DNA of 64,000 bases, from contig NZ_BMNG01000023.1 in the NCBI RefSeq assembly GCF_014646335.1, forward strand, positions 40,966 to 104,965, written 5' to 3'. A model generated the notes under the pieces. The model worked only from the letters and a program-made list of their open reading frames with translations. It had not been told where the DNA came from and searched no databases. Made by a program: the position numbers and the translations under genes. The stretch's first letter is position 1. The number at the start of each line of letters is the position of its first letter. Source of the stretch: Streptomyces lasiicapitis (lineage in GTDB: Bacteria; Actinomycetota; Actinomycetes; Streptomycetales; Streptomycetaceae). Below, piece after piece: positions 24,715-33,279 of this stretch.

Positions 24715-25398
24715 TCAGCCCAGGTCGGGGATGCGCCAGTCGATGGCCTTGTGCCCCTGGGCCGCCACCGCCTCGTCGATCTGCGTGAAGGGGCGGGAGC
24801 CGAAGAACTTCTTCGCGGACAGCGGCGAGGGGTGCGCGCCCTTGACCACGACGTGCCGCTCGGCGTCGATGAGGGGCAGCTTCTTCTGCGCGTAGTTCCC
24901 CCAGAGGACGAAGACCGCCGGGTCGGGGCGCTCGGCCACCGCGCGGATGACGGCGTCCGTGAACTTCTCCCAGCCCTTGCCCTTGTGGGAGTTGGCCTCG
25001 CCGGAGCGGACCGTCAGGACCGCGTTCAGGAGCAGTACGCCCTGCTGGGCCCACGGCATCAGATAGCCGTTGTCCGGCACCGGGTGGCCGAGCTCCTCCT
25101 TCATCTCCTTGTAGATGTTCCGCAGCGAGGGCGGGGTCTTCACTCCGGGGCGGACCGAGAAGCACAGGCCGTGGCCCTGGCCCTCGCCGTGATACGGGTC
25201 CTGGCCGAGGACGAGGACCTTGACCTCGTCGAACGGCGTGGCGTCCAGCGCCGCGAACACCTCGTCGCGCGGCGGGAAGACCGGCCCCCTCGCCCGCTCC
25301 TCCTCGACGAACTCGGTGAGCTCCTTGAAGTAGGGCTTCTGCAGTTCCTCGCCGAGGACTCCGCGCCAGGACGCGGGCAGCATGGTGATGTCGGTCAC
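24715..25398 (-). CDS. ung: Uracil-DNA glycosylase (family 1)
   Basis: 227 aa. It removes uracil from DNA, starting base-excision repair. Motif 1, GQDPYHGEGQGHGLCFSV (residues 65-82), holds the water-activating Asp67 and the Tyr that excludes thymine. Motif 3, HPSPLSAKKFFGSRPF, near residues 193-208, is the DNA-intercalating loop. The GTG start has GGAGG 9 bases upstream. A DNA-damage-type promoter lies 40 bases before it, and a helical-repeat protein gene follows. Confidence 0.97.
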   Translation of the reverse strand: MTDITMLPASWRGVLGEELQKPYFKELTEFVEEERARGPVFPPRDEVFAALDATPFDEVKVLVLGQDPYHGEGQGHGLCFSVRPGVKTPPSLRNIYKEMKEELGHPVPDNGYLMPWAQQGVLLLNAVLTVRSGEANSHKGKGWEKFTDAVIRAVAERPDPAVFVLWGNYAQKKLPLIDAERHVVVKGAHPSPLSAKKFFGSRPFTQIDEAVAAQGHKAIDWRIPDLG

Positions 25399-25437
25399 GT
25401 CAACAACCTCCGGGGTGCGTTCAGTTCTGCACCACAG

Positions 25438-25460
25438 AACCTACCGGCGACCACTGACAA
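25438..25460 (-). promoter_or_regulatory. PafBC-type DNA-damage promoter of ung
   Basis: Minus strand: TTGTCAGTG (25460-25452), 8 bases, TAGGTT (25443-25438). A perfect match to the RecA/LexA-independent damage motif. Confidence 0.8.
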
Positions 25461-25543
25461 TCGGCCGGGACCACCGGCCCACGCGCGCGGGGCCCGTCCA
25501 TCACCACACCCACGCGCGCGGGGGCCCGCCCGTCACCGCACCC

Positions 25544-27130
25544 CTACCAGCTCGTCTTGCGCCCCAGCTCCCACATCATCATGATCGCCGAGGGGTCGAG
25601 GGCCCGCTCCCCGCCGGAGATCTCCTCGCTCGCCATCACGTACTGCTTGCCCTGCCACAGCGGCAGCAGCCGCACGTCGTCGACGAGGATCCGCTGCGCC
25701 TGCTCGAACTGGTCCACGACATTGCTGCGGTCGGCCTCCCGGCGCGAGCGCGGCAGCACCTCGTCGGTGAGTTCCCGGGACAGGTAGGGCATGTTGTGGA
25801 CGTTGCGCTCGCCCACGAAGGGCGCGATGAAGTTGTCCGCGTCCGGGAAGTCGGGGAACCAGCCGCGTCCGAAGACGGGGTACTCGCCGTTCTTGTACGC
25901 CTTGTCGAACTTCTGCCACGGCGCGCCCTTGATCGTGATGCGGAACAGGCCCGAGCTCTCCAGCTGCCGCTTGATCTCGGCGAATTCCGGCGCGGTCGCC
26001 GAGCCGTAGCGGTCGGTGGTGTACCAAAGGGTGAGCGGGACGCGTTCGGTGATGCCTGCCGCGGTGAGGATTCGTTTCGCCTTGGCCGCGCTCGGGTCTC
26101 CGTACTCGTCGAAGAAGCCCGTGCCGTGTCCCGTGACCCCGCGCGGGACCATGGAGTACAGCGGCTCGACGGTGTCCTTGTAGATCTTGTGGGCGATGGC
26201 GCCGCGGTCGATGACCTGGGCGAACGCCTTGCGCACCGCGGGCTTGCGCGCCCACGGGTCCTTGGGGTTGAACACCAGGTAGCGGATCTCGGTGCCGGCG
26301 CCCTCGACGAGCCGGATCTCGCTCTTCTTGTCCGGGCCCTGCTGCTTCACGATGTCCTGGGCGCCGAGGCCGCGGAAGGTGACGTCCAGTTCCTTGGCGC
26401 GCAGCTCGTCCACCATGGCGTCGGAGTCGCGGAAGTAGCGGATGGTCACGGCGTCGTTCTTGCGGTCGGCCGCGCCTTCGTAGTGGCTGTTCCTGACGAG
26501 CTCGGCCCTGTCGCCCGCCCGGTAGTCCTTGAGCGCGTACGGCCCGGAGCCGCTGATCTCGTTGCCCTCGCGCACCTTGTCGGCCGGGTACTCGCTGGGG
26601 TCGACGATGGACATCGCGGGCGTGGCGAGCACGAACGGGAACGTGGCGTCGGGCTTGCGCAGCCGGAATATCACGGTCCGGTCGCCCTTGGTCTCGACCG
26701 TGCGCAGCGCGCCGAGCAGCCCGGCGGGGCCGCCCTCGACGTCGATGCGGCGCATCCGGTCGATGGAGAACTTCACGGCCCGCGCGTCCAGCGTGTCCCC
26801 GTCGGAGAACTTCAGGCCGTCGCGCAACGTACACGTGTAGACCATGCTGGAGGTGTCCGTGAACTTGCAGCGCTCCGCCGCGTCGGGCTGGGGCTGGGAG
26901 GCGCCCGAGGGGAAGCTCAGGAGCGTCTGGAAGACGTTCCTGTAGAGCTCCCAGGAGCCGTCGTAGGCCGCGGCGGGGTCGAGGGTGCTCGGCGCGCTCG
27001 TCGTGCCGACGGTGATCGCGTCCTCACCGTCGGAGCCACCGGAGGACAGCACACCGCATCCCGCGACCAGGGACATGGACGCCAGCAGCGTGAACGGCCG
27101 CAGACACCGCAGGTGAACTCTTCTGAACAC
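25544..27130 (-). CDS. Peptide/nickel-type ABC substrate-binding lipoprotein
   Basis: 528 aa. A signal with lipobox LVAGC (Cys about residue 25) anchors it outside the membrane. The body is the SBP_bac_5 (DppA/OppA) fold: TLDPAAAYDGSWELYRNVFQTLLSF opening, then EPLYSMVPRGVTGHGTGFFDEYGDPSAAK. It captures peptides or similar ligands for an importer. No permease or ATPase gene is adjacent, so it is an orphan that must pair with components elsewhere. The GTG at 27130 is chosen because GAGGAG is 7 bases upstream. Confidence 0.88.
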   Translation of the reverse strand: MFRRVHLRCLRPFTLLASMSLVAGCGVLSSGGSDGEDAITVGTTSAPSTLDPAAAYDGSWELYRNVFQTLLSFPSGASQPQPDAAERCKFTDTSSMVYTCTLRDGLKFSDGDTLDARAVKFSIDRMRRIDVEGGPAGLLGALRTVETKGDRTVIFRLRKPDATFPFVLATPAMSIVDPSEYPADKVREGNEISGSGPYALKDYRAGDRAELVRNSHYEGAADRKNDAVTIRYFRDSDAMVDELRAKELDVTFRGLGAQDIVKQQGPDKKSEIRLVEGAGTEIRYLVFNPKDPWARKPAVRKAFAQVIDRGAIAHKIYKDTVEPLYSMVPRGVTGHGTGFFDEYGDPSAAKAKRILTAAGITERVPLTLWYTTDRYGSATAPEFAEIKRQLESSGLFRITIKGAPWQKFDKAYKNGEYPVFGRGWFPDFPDADNFIAPFVGERNVHNMPYLSRELTDEVLPRSRREADRSNVVDQFEQAQRILVDDVRLLPLWQGKQYVMASEEISGGERALDPSAIMMMWELGRKTSW

Positions 27131-27292
27131 GTGCACGCTCCTCGGTCTGCCGTGCCATGGGTCGGCAGACCATACCGCAGTGCCCCGCCATGCCAACTCG
27201 GCTCACCGGCGGGGCACTTCATGGGCGGAAACGTCACGTACGTACGACACCTCGCCCTATGCGAGGCTTCGACCGCATCTGTCCTGGGGCCG

Positions 27293-28048
27293 TCAGCCGA
27301 CGCCCGCGTTGAGGAACATGCCGCCGTCGACCTGGAGCGTCTGGCCGGTGATCCAGTCGGACTGCGCCGAGGTCAGGAACGCGGCCGCGCCCCCGATGTC
27401 GGAGGGCACGCCGAGCCGGCCGAGGGGGTAGGCCGCCGCGGCCTCCTCCTCGCGGCCCTCGTACAGCGCCTGCGCGAACTTGGTCTTGACCACGGCCGGG
27501 GCGATCGCGTTGACCCGCACCTTGGGCGCGAACTCGTGCGCGAGCTGGAGGGTCAGGTTGACCATGGCGGCCTTGCTCATGCCGTACGCGCCGATGAACG
27601 GGGACGGCGCGACCCCGGCGATCGAGGCGATGTTGACGATCGCGCCGCCGTGCTCGCTCTGCCAGGCCTTCCAGGTGAGCTGGGCGAAGCCGAGCGCGGA
27701 GATCACGTTCGTCTCGAAGACCTTGCGGGCCACGTTCAGGTCGAGGTCGGCCATCGGCCCGAACACCGGGTTCGTACCGGCGTTGTTGACGAGGAAGTCG
27801 ACGCGGCCGAACGCCTCCATGGCGCGCTCCACGGCGACGACCTGGTGCGCCTCGTCGTGGGCCTTGCCCGCGACGCCGATGACGCGGTCGGCGCCGAGCT
27901 TCTCCACGGCCTCCTTGAGCGCGTCCTCGTTGCGTCCGGTGATGCACACGCGGTCGCCGCGGGCGACCAGGGCCTCCGCGATGCCGTAGCCGATCCCGCG
28001 GCTCGCGCCGGTGACGAGCGCCGCCTTCCCGCTGTCCTGCACTGCCAT
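27293..28048 (-). CDS. SDR-family oxidoreductase
   Basis: 251 aa classical short-chain dehydrogenase. The NAD(P) motif is TGASRGIGYG (residues 14-23); NNAG is near 90, the catalytic Ser is in NIASIAG, and the Tyr/Lys pair is in AYGMSKAA. The C-terminal VDGG motif is present. It follows a second SDR (fabG-like) in the same direction 51 bases downstream, suggesting one operon acting on acyl or hydroxyacyl substrates. The substrate is not determinable. Confidence 0.9.
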   Translation of the reverse strand: MAVQDSGKAALVTGASRGIGYGIAEALVARGDRVCITGRNEDALKEAVEKLGADRVIGVAGKAHDEAHQVVAVERAMEAFGRVDFLVNNAGTNPVFGPMADLDLNVARKVFETNVISALGFAQLTWKAWQSEHGGAIVNIASIAGVAPSPFIGAYGMSKAAMVNLTLQLAHEFAPKVRVNAIAPAVVKTKFAQALYEGREEEAAAAYPLGRLGVPSDIGGAAAFLTSAQSDWITGQTLQVDGGMFLNAGVG

Positions 28049-28099
28049 CTGTGCCGTCCTTTGCGCTGGTGCTGGGCTGGTGCTTGTGGAAGCGGGGCG

Positions 28100-28861
28100 C
28101 TAGTTGAGCGGGCCGCCGGCGACGTACATGACCTGGCCGGACACGAAGCCCGCCGCGTCGCCGGTGAAGAAGGCGATGGCGTTGGCGATGTCCTCCGGCC
28201 GGCCGACGCGCTGCACCGGGATCTGGGTGGCGGCCGCGGCCTGGAAGTCCTCGAAGCCCATGCCGACGCGCTCGGCGGTGGCCTTGGTCATCTCGGTGAC
28301 GATGAAGCCGGGCGCCACGGAGTTGGCGGTGATGCCGAACTTGCCGAGCTCCTTGGCGAGCGTCTTGGTGAAGCCCTGCATGCCGGCCTTGGCGGCCGCG
28401 TAGTTCACCTGGCCGCGGTTGCCGAGCGCGGAGGAGCTGGAGAGGTTGACGACGCGGCCGAAGCCCGCGTCCACCATGTGCGCCTGACAGGCGCGGGACA
28501 TCAGGAAGGCGCCGCGCAGGTGCACGTTCATGACCGTGTCCCAGTCGGTGGCGCTCATCTTGAACAGCAGGTTGTCACGGAGCACGCCCGCGTTGTTCAC
28601 CAGGATCGTGGGCGCGCCGAGCTCGGTCGCGATCCGCGTGACGGCGGCCTCGACCTGGGCCTCGTCGGACACGTCGCAGCCGATGGCGACGGCCTTGCCG
28701 CCGGCGGCGGTGATCTGCTCGACGGTGTCCTTGCAGGCGGCCTCGTCGAGGTCGAGCACGGCGACGGCGCGGCCCTCGGCGGCGAGCCGGACGGCGGTCG
28801 CCGCGCCGATGCCTCGCGCTCCTCCGGTCACGACCGCGACGCGCTGCTCAGTGGTGGACAT
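28100..28861 (-). CDS. FabG-like 3-oxoacyl reductase (SDR)
   Basis: 253 aa. TGGARGIGAATAV binds NADP(H); NNAGVLRDNLLFKM, LSSSSALGNRGQVNYAAAKAG (Ser, Tyr, Lys) and the end YVAGGPLN fit FabG. It reduces 3-oxoacyl-ACP or -CoA to the 3-hydroxy form. No acyl carrier protein or other fatty-acid-synthesis gene is adjacent, so it is probably an accessory rather than the housekeeping enzyme. First gene of a two-SDR operon behind a palindromic operator. Confidence 0.88.
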   Translation of the reverse strand: MSTTEQRVAVVTGGARGIGAATAVRLAAEGRAVAVLDLDEAACKDTVEQITAAGGKAVAIGCDVSDEAQVEAAVTRIATELGAPTILVNNAGVLRDNLLFKMSATDWDTVMNVHLRGAFLMSRACQAHMVDAGFGRVVNLSSSSALGNRGQVNYAAAKAGMQGFTKTLAKELGKFGITANSVAPGFIVTEMTKATAERVGMGFEDFQAAAATQIPVQRVGRPEDIANAIAFFTGDAAGFVSGQVMYVAGGPLN

Positions 28862-28940
28862 GCTGGCTCTCCTCGCCCTTGGGATGCGGCTCTTGTGCGG
28901 CTCTTGCGGTGCAGTTCTTCTGGAGGTGCATGACCCCTGG

Positions 28941-28954
28941 TGAGCGACCGCTTA
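28941..28954. promoter_or_regulatory. Palindromic TetR-type operator upstream of the SDR operon
   Basis: TGAGCG-AC-CGCTTA has 6-base arms with one mismatch, 80 bases before the fabG-like start. The AGCG/CGCT core is typical of TetR operators at fatty-acid and beta-oxidation genes; no cognate regulator is adjacent. Confidence 0.45.
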
Positions 28955-29088
28955 GTACCTTCAGCAGACGAGACGCTAGAAGCCCTGGCACGCGGTGTCA
29001 ACGGCAGCCCGGCGCACTGTGACTCATTACGTCGCCCGGAGGCCGGGAACCGCCGCCCGGCGGCGCCTCACGGACCCGCGGACACGCC

Positions 29089-29574
29089 TCAGCGCACCAG
29101 CAGCTCGACGAGGCGCTCGACCTCCGCCGCCGGGTCCGCGGTCAGGCCCGTGTGCACCGGTCCCGGCTGGACGACGGTGGAGCGCGGCGCGATCAGCCAC
29201 CGGAAGCGCCGGCCCGGGTCGTCCCCCGCCGCCTGCCCCGCCGCGTCCCCGCCCGCGCACACGCCCTCGACGGCCCGCAGCGCCGCCCGCACACCGGCCG
29301 CGTCGGCCGCCGGGTCCAGGGCCCGCAGTTTCGCCTCGTCCAGGTGCGTGCGGGCGGCCACGAAGGACTTGGCGCGGCAGTAGAGCACGACGCCCGCGTT
29401 GAACTGCTCACCGCGTTCCACGCGCGGGACGACGCGCAGGAGGGCGTACTCGAAGACGTCCCGCGCGGGGGCCTTGCTCTGGGGGACGTCCCGCGTGGGG
29501 GCCTTGCTCCGGGGGACGTCCCGCGCGGGGGCCTCGTTCGCCTTGGCGTCGCTCGCCTCGTTCATGTCGCTCAC
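29089..29574 (-). CDS. DUF3037 protein (partner of HipA-like kinase)
   Basis: 161 aa. From about residue 40 it reads FEYALLRVVPRVERGEQFNAGVVLYC, the DUF3037 hallmark, then FVAARTHLDEAKLRALDP and an acidic, Ala-rich C-terminus. DUF3037 proteins are known mainly as neighbours of HipA-like proteins. The N-terminal 35 residues are a threefold 10-aa repeat (RDVPRSKAPT-like) encoded by a 30-base tandem repeat (29455-29536). The GTG at 29574 overlaps the kinase stop as GTGA, implying translational coupling; the ATG at 29565 is the alternative. Confidence 0.8.
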   Translation of the reverse strand: MSDMNEASDAKANEAPARDVPRSKAPTRDVPQSKAPARDVFEYALLRVVPRVERGEQFNAGVVLYCRAKSFVAARTHLDEAKLRALDPAADAAGVRAALRAVEGVCAGGDAAGQAAGDDPGRRFRWLIAPRSTVVQPGPVHTGLTADPAAEVERLVELLVR

Positions 29575-30347
29575 TTCGCGGCGCCTTCCAGGGTGATGCG
29601 TTCGTGGATGCTCTCCGCGCGCGGGAGCAGCGCGTCGGCGTACGCGTGCCGCACGGCGTCGGCGCTGTCGAAGCCGGGCTCGCCGGTCAGCCACTCGTCG
29701 GGGACGTCGGCCGTCACCTCGGCGAGCAGTTCCTTGGTGACCTGGGGGGCCAGCTCGGCGGCAGCGGCGGCGATGTCGGGGCCGTACGGCGCGAGGACGT
29801 GGTCGGACGCGTCGTAGGGCCTGGCGGACGCGGCCGGGGCCGTGGGCCAGTTGTGGTGCCAGATCATGCTCGCGCCGTGGTCGATGAGCCAGACGTCGCC
29901 GTGCCACACCAGGAGGTTGGGGTTGCGCCAGGAGCGGTCCACGTTGTTGATCAGCGCGTCGAACCAGACGACGCGTCCGGCCTCCAGCGGGTCCACCACG
30001 AACGCCAGCGGATCGAAGCCGAGGGCGCCCGGCAGATAGTCCATGCCCAGGTTCAGCCCGCCGCTGGACTTCAGGAGCTGCTGCACCTCCTGGTCCGGCT
30101 CGCCGAGGCCGAGCACCGGGTCGAGCCTGATGCCCGCGAGATCCGGCACGCGCAGGCCGAGGCGGCGCGCGAGCCGCCCGCAGATCACCTCGGCGACGAG
30201 CGTCTTGCGGCCCTGGCCCGCGCCGGTGAACTTCATGACGTACGTCGCGTACGTCCCCTGGCCGTCGTCCGTCTCTACGAGTCCGGGCAGTGATCCGCCC
30301 TCACGCAGCGGCGTGACATAGCGGACGGCGGTGACTTCGGTGAGCAT
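29571..30347 (-). CDS. HipA-like kinase-fold protein
   Basis: 258 aa, shorter than classical HipA (about 440 aa) and lacking its N-terminal subdomain. YVMKFTGAGQGRKTLVAEVICGRLARRLGL corresponds to the ATP-binding lobe with a Lys. FDALINNVDRSWRNPNLL is the catalytic-loop equivalent (D--N-DR--N--L), and VWLIDHGASMIWHH holds the metal-binding Asp. It probably phosphorylates a protein target, or regulates it through the DUF3037 partner. No HipB-like antitoxin is adjacent. Toxicity is unproven. Confidence 0.82.
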   Translation of the reverse strand: MLTEVTAVRYVTPLREGGSLPGLVETDDGQGTYATYVMKFTGAGQGRKTLVAEVICGRLARRLGLRVPDLAGIRLDPVLGLGEPDQEVQQLLKSSGGLNLGMDYLPGALGFDPLAFVVDPLEAGRVVWFDALINNVDRSWRNPNLLVWHGDVWLIDHGASMIWHHNWPTAPAASARPYDASDHVLAPYGPDIAAAAAELAPQVTKELLAEVTADVPDEWLTGEPGFDSADAVRHAYADALLPRAESIHERITLEGAAK

Positions 30348-30465
30348 TGCCCCAGGTTACTGCCGGGGTCCGACAGCCCGGACCGCTCCCCCGCGGCGCC
30401 GCCCGCGCCCCGCCGGACCGCCGCGCGGAGGCCGCCCGCCCCTGCCGCGCGGCCTCCGTGGTGCC

Positions 30466-30471
30466 TACAGT
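30466..30471 (+). promoter_or_regulatory. -10 box of a leaderless promoter
   Basis: TACAGT ends 6 bases before the ATG at 30478, which lacks a ribosome binding site. It fixes the start of the S9 peptidase. Confidence 0.55.
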
Positions 30472-30477
30472 CACCCC

Positions 30478-32613
30478 ATGAACTCCCCTGATCTCCCGGC
30501 CCAGTTCGCCCGCACGCACCGCTTCGCGTTCGGCGTCCCGCGCGGCTTCACGGTGTCGCGGGACGGCGACCGCGTGCTGTTCCTGCGCTCGACGGCGGGC
30601 GACGACCCGGTCAGCAGACTCTGGCTGTACGAGGTCGGCGCGGACGGCGCGCACGGCGCCGAGCGGATGCTCGCGGACCCGCTGACGCTCGGCGGCGGCG
30701 CCGACCCGGTGCCCGAGGCCGAACTCGTGCGCAGGGAACGCGCGCGGGAGGCCTCCCAAGGAGTGGTGGCCTTCGCCGCCGACGCCCACGCGCGCGTGGT
30801 CGCCTTCGCGCTGTCGGGGGTCCTGTGGACGGTGCGTACGGACAGCGGCGCGCCGCGCAGGATCGACACCGCGGGTCCCGTGGTCGACCCGCGCCCGTCG
30901 CCCGACGGCTCGCTCATCGCGTACGTCACCGGGGGCGCCCTGCGCGTGGTGGGCGCCGACGGCACGGCCGACCGGGCGCTCGGCGAGCCCGAGGGCGACG
31001 ACGTCACGTACGGACTCGCGGATCATGTGGCCGCCGAATCCATGGGCAGGCACCGGGCGTTCTGGTGGTCGCCGGACGGCGACGCCCTGCTCGTCGCACG
31101 CGTGGACACCGCGCGCGTGCGGCGCTGGTGGCTGTCGGATCCCGCCCACCCGGAACGGCCGCCGCGCTCCGTGCCGTACCCGGCGGCGGGCACCGCCAAC
31201 GCCGGGACGACGCTGCACATCCTGCGGACGGACGGCTCGCGCGCGGCGGTCCGGACGCCGGAGAAGGTGGCGGAGCACCACCTGGCGGGCGCGTGGACGG
31301 ACGCCACGCTGGAGTACGTCCTGCGGGCGTCGTGGGACGCGCACGGGCCGCAGGTCACGCTGCAGACCCGCGACCAGCGCTCCGCGTACGTCCTGGAAGT
31401 CGACCCGGAGAGCGGCGAGTCCGAGGTGGTCTGCCACCAGCGCGAGCGCCCGTGGCTGGACCTCGTGCCAGGCACCCCGGCGCGCCTTGCGAGCAGCGCG
31501 CCGGTCCGGCACCGGCAGGTCGACAGCGATACCGCGGGCCTGCGCGTGGGAGAGGTGCTGACGCCGCCCGGACTGCACGTGCGCGAAGTGCTGGCCACCG
31601 TGGGCGAGCGCGTGTGGTTCACGGCTTCGGAGGAGCCCACGGATGTCCACGTGTGGTCGCTGTCGGCGCTCGACGAGACGGGCGAACCGGAGCGTGTCAG
31701 CGACGGCCCCGGCGTGCACACCGCCGCGGTCGGCGGCGACACCGTGGTCCTGGACAGCAGGACGCCGGACGGGCACACGGTGACCGTCCTGCGCGCGGGG
31801 AAGCCGGACGGGCACATGGCGGTGCTCTCCGAAGAGCCCGTCGTCGTGCCCGCGCCGCGTCATCTCACGCTCGGGGAGCGCGCGGTGCGCGGCGCGCTGT
31901 TCCTGCCGTCCTGGCACACACCGGGGTCCGGGAAGCTGCCTGTCCTGCTGTGCCCCTACTCGGGCCCTGGCATCCAGCTCGTGGTGCACGCGCGCGCGTG
32001 GTGGACGGTTGTCGCGCAGTGGTTCGCCGAGCAGGGCTTCGCGGTGCTCATCGCGGACGGACGGGGCACTCCGGGGCGCGGGCGTACCTGGGAACACGCG
32101 GTGTACGGCGATCAGTTGACGCCCGTGCTCGACGACCAGGTGGACGCGCTGCGCGCCGCGGCCGAGCTGCACCCGGAGCTCGATCTGGGGCGGGTCGGCA
32201 TCCGCGGCTGGTCGTTCGGCGGCTATCTCGCGGCGGGCGCGGTGCTGCGCCGACCGGACGTCTTCCACGCGGCGGTGGCCGGGGCCGCGCCCTCGGACCT
32301 GCGGCTCTACGACACCCACTGGAAGGAGCGCTTCCTCGGCCACCCCGACGTCCAGACGGAGCACTACGAACGCTGCTCCCTGCTCGCCCACGCGCACCAG
32401 CTCTCGCGGCCGTTGATGCTGGTGCACGGCCTGTCGGACGACAACGTCCTGCCGGTGCACACCCTGCGGCTCTCGGCGGCGCTGCTCGCCGCGGGCCGTC
32501 CGCACACCGTGCTGCCGCTGCCCGGAGCGAGCCACATGGTCGCGCGGGAGGACGTTGCCGCCAATCTGCTGAATCTGGAGCTCGACTTCCTGAAAAAGTC
32601 GTTGAACGCCTGA
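30478..32613 (+). CDS. S9-family prolyl oligopeptidase / DPP IV-like peptidase
   Basis: 711 aa cytoplasmic serine peptidase cleaving after Pro or Ala in short peptides. Residues about 30-430 form the beta-propeller (SRDGDRVLFLRS, SPDGSLIAYVT and WWSPDGDALL blade motifs). The C-terminal hydrolase has GIRGWSFGGYLAAG (Ser), HGLSDDNVLPVHT (Asp) and PGASHMV (His). No signal peptide is present. The leaderless ATG at 30478 is preferred over an upstream start in non-coding-like sequence. A Rieske gene follows 32 bases later. Confidence 0.92.
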   Translation: MNSPDLPAQFARTHRFAFGVPRGFTVSRDGDRVLFLRSTAGDDPVSRLWLYEVGADGAHGAERMLADPLTLGGGADPVPEAELVRRERAREASQGVVAFAADAHARVVAFALSGVLWTVRTDSGAPRRIDTAGPVVDPRPSPDGSLIAYVTGGALRVVGADGTADRALGEPEGDDVTYGLADHVAAESMGRHRAFWWSPDGDALLVARVDTARVRRWWLSDPAHPERPPRSVPYPAAGTANAGTTLHILRTDGSRAAVRTPEKVAEHHLAGAWTDATLEYVLRASWDAHGPQVTLQTRDQRSAYVLEVDPESGESEVVCHQRERPWLDLVPGTPARLASSAPVRHRQVDSDTAGLRVGEVLTPPGLHVREVLATVGERVWFTASEEPTDVHVWSLSALDETGEPERVSDGPGVHTAAVGGDTVVLDSRTPDGHTVTVLRAGKPDGHMAVLSEEPVVVPAPRHLTLGERAVRGALFLPSWHTPGSGKLPVLLCPYSGPGIQLVVHARAWWTVVAQWFAEQGFAVLIADGRGTPGRGRTWEHAVYGDQLTPVLDDQVDALRAAAELHPELDLGRVGIRGWSFGGYLAAGAVLRRPDVFHAAVAGAAPSDLRLYDTHWKERFLGHPDVQTEHYERCSLLAHAHQLSRPLMLVHGLSDDNVLPVHTLRLSAALLAAGRPHTVLPLPGASHMVAREDVAANLLNLELDFLKKSLNA

Positions 32614-32645
32614 ACGACACGGCACCGCCGTCCGTACCATCCGGC

Positions 32646-33212
32646 ATGACTGCTTCCAGGGAAGACAGGGCGGACACCGCCGAGCCGCTCCTGCCCACCG
32701 CGGACCGCCCCACCACAACCCCCTCCGCACGCCCCTCGGGCCTCTGCCTGAGCACCTCCCCGAGCCCCACCCGCTCGCCCAGTCCCACCCGTCGCACCGT
32801 CGTCACCGCGGTGGGCGCCGCGGGCCTGGCCGCCGCGCTCGTCGCCTGCGGCTCGGGCGACGACAAGGACTCGGAGCCGGCGGGCGAGGCGTCGGAGAAG
32901 GAGGAGGGCGGCGGGGGTGCAGGCGGTGCCGTGCTCGCCAAGACGGCGGACATCCCCGTGGGCGGCGGCAAGATCTTCAAGGACGAGGGCGTGGTCGTCA
33001 CACAGCCGACGGAGGGCCAGTTCAAGGCCTTCTCCAACCGCTGCACGCACAAGCAGTGCCCGGTGACGAGCGTCGAGGGCGGCACCATCAACTGCCCCTG
33101 TCACGGCAGCAAGTTCGACATCACCGACGGCAGCGTGAAGCAGAACCCGGCACCGAAGCCGCTGCCTACGAAGACCATCACCGTCGAGGGCGACTCCATC
33201 AAGCTGGCCTGA
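32646..33212 (+). CDS. Tat-exported Rieske [2Fe-2S] lipoprotein
   Basis: 188 aa. The N-terminal 48 residues are Ser/Thr/Pro-rich, then RRTVVTAVGAAGLAAALVAC gives a twin-arginine signal with a lipobox Cys68. The Rieske cluster ligands are CTHKQC (Cys133, His135) and NCPCHGS (Cys150, His153), with Cys138 and Cys152 positioned for the stabilising disulfide. It is a small stand-alone Rieske protein, not the cytochrome bc subunit, and probably passes electrons at the outer membrane face; its partner is unknown. TACCAT lies 5 bases before the ATG. Confidence 0.9.
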   Translation: MTASREDRADTAEPLLPTADRPTTTPSARPSGLCLSTSPSPTRSPSPTRRTVVTAVGAAGLAAALVACGSGDDKDSEPAGEASEKEEGGGGAGGAVLAKTADIPVGGGKIFKDEGVVVTQPTEGQFKAFSNRCTHKQCPVTSVEGGTINCPCHGSKFDITDGSVKQNPAPKPLPTKTITVEGDSIKLA

Positions 33213-33279
33213 CGCGCCGCGCGCGCCGACCCGCCGTTCTCCAGGCGCGCCGGGCCATGGGCCGCGTCGCTCCGGGGCG

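Noticed and set aside
25382..28933. 1183-codon plus-strand open frame
   Set aside because: It runs opposite a binding lipoprotein and two SDRs whose motifs are intact; the composition is typical of antisense GC-rich frames.
29089..29536. 30-base repeat in the DUF3037 gene as a CRISPR-like or mobile element
   Set aside because: It is an in-frame coding repeat giving a 10-aa peptide repeat, without spacers.
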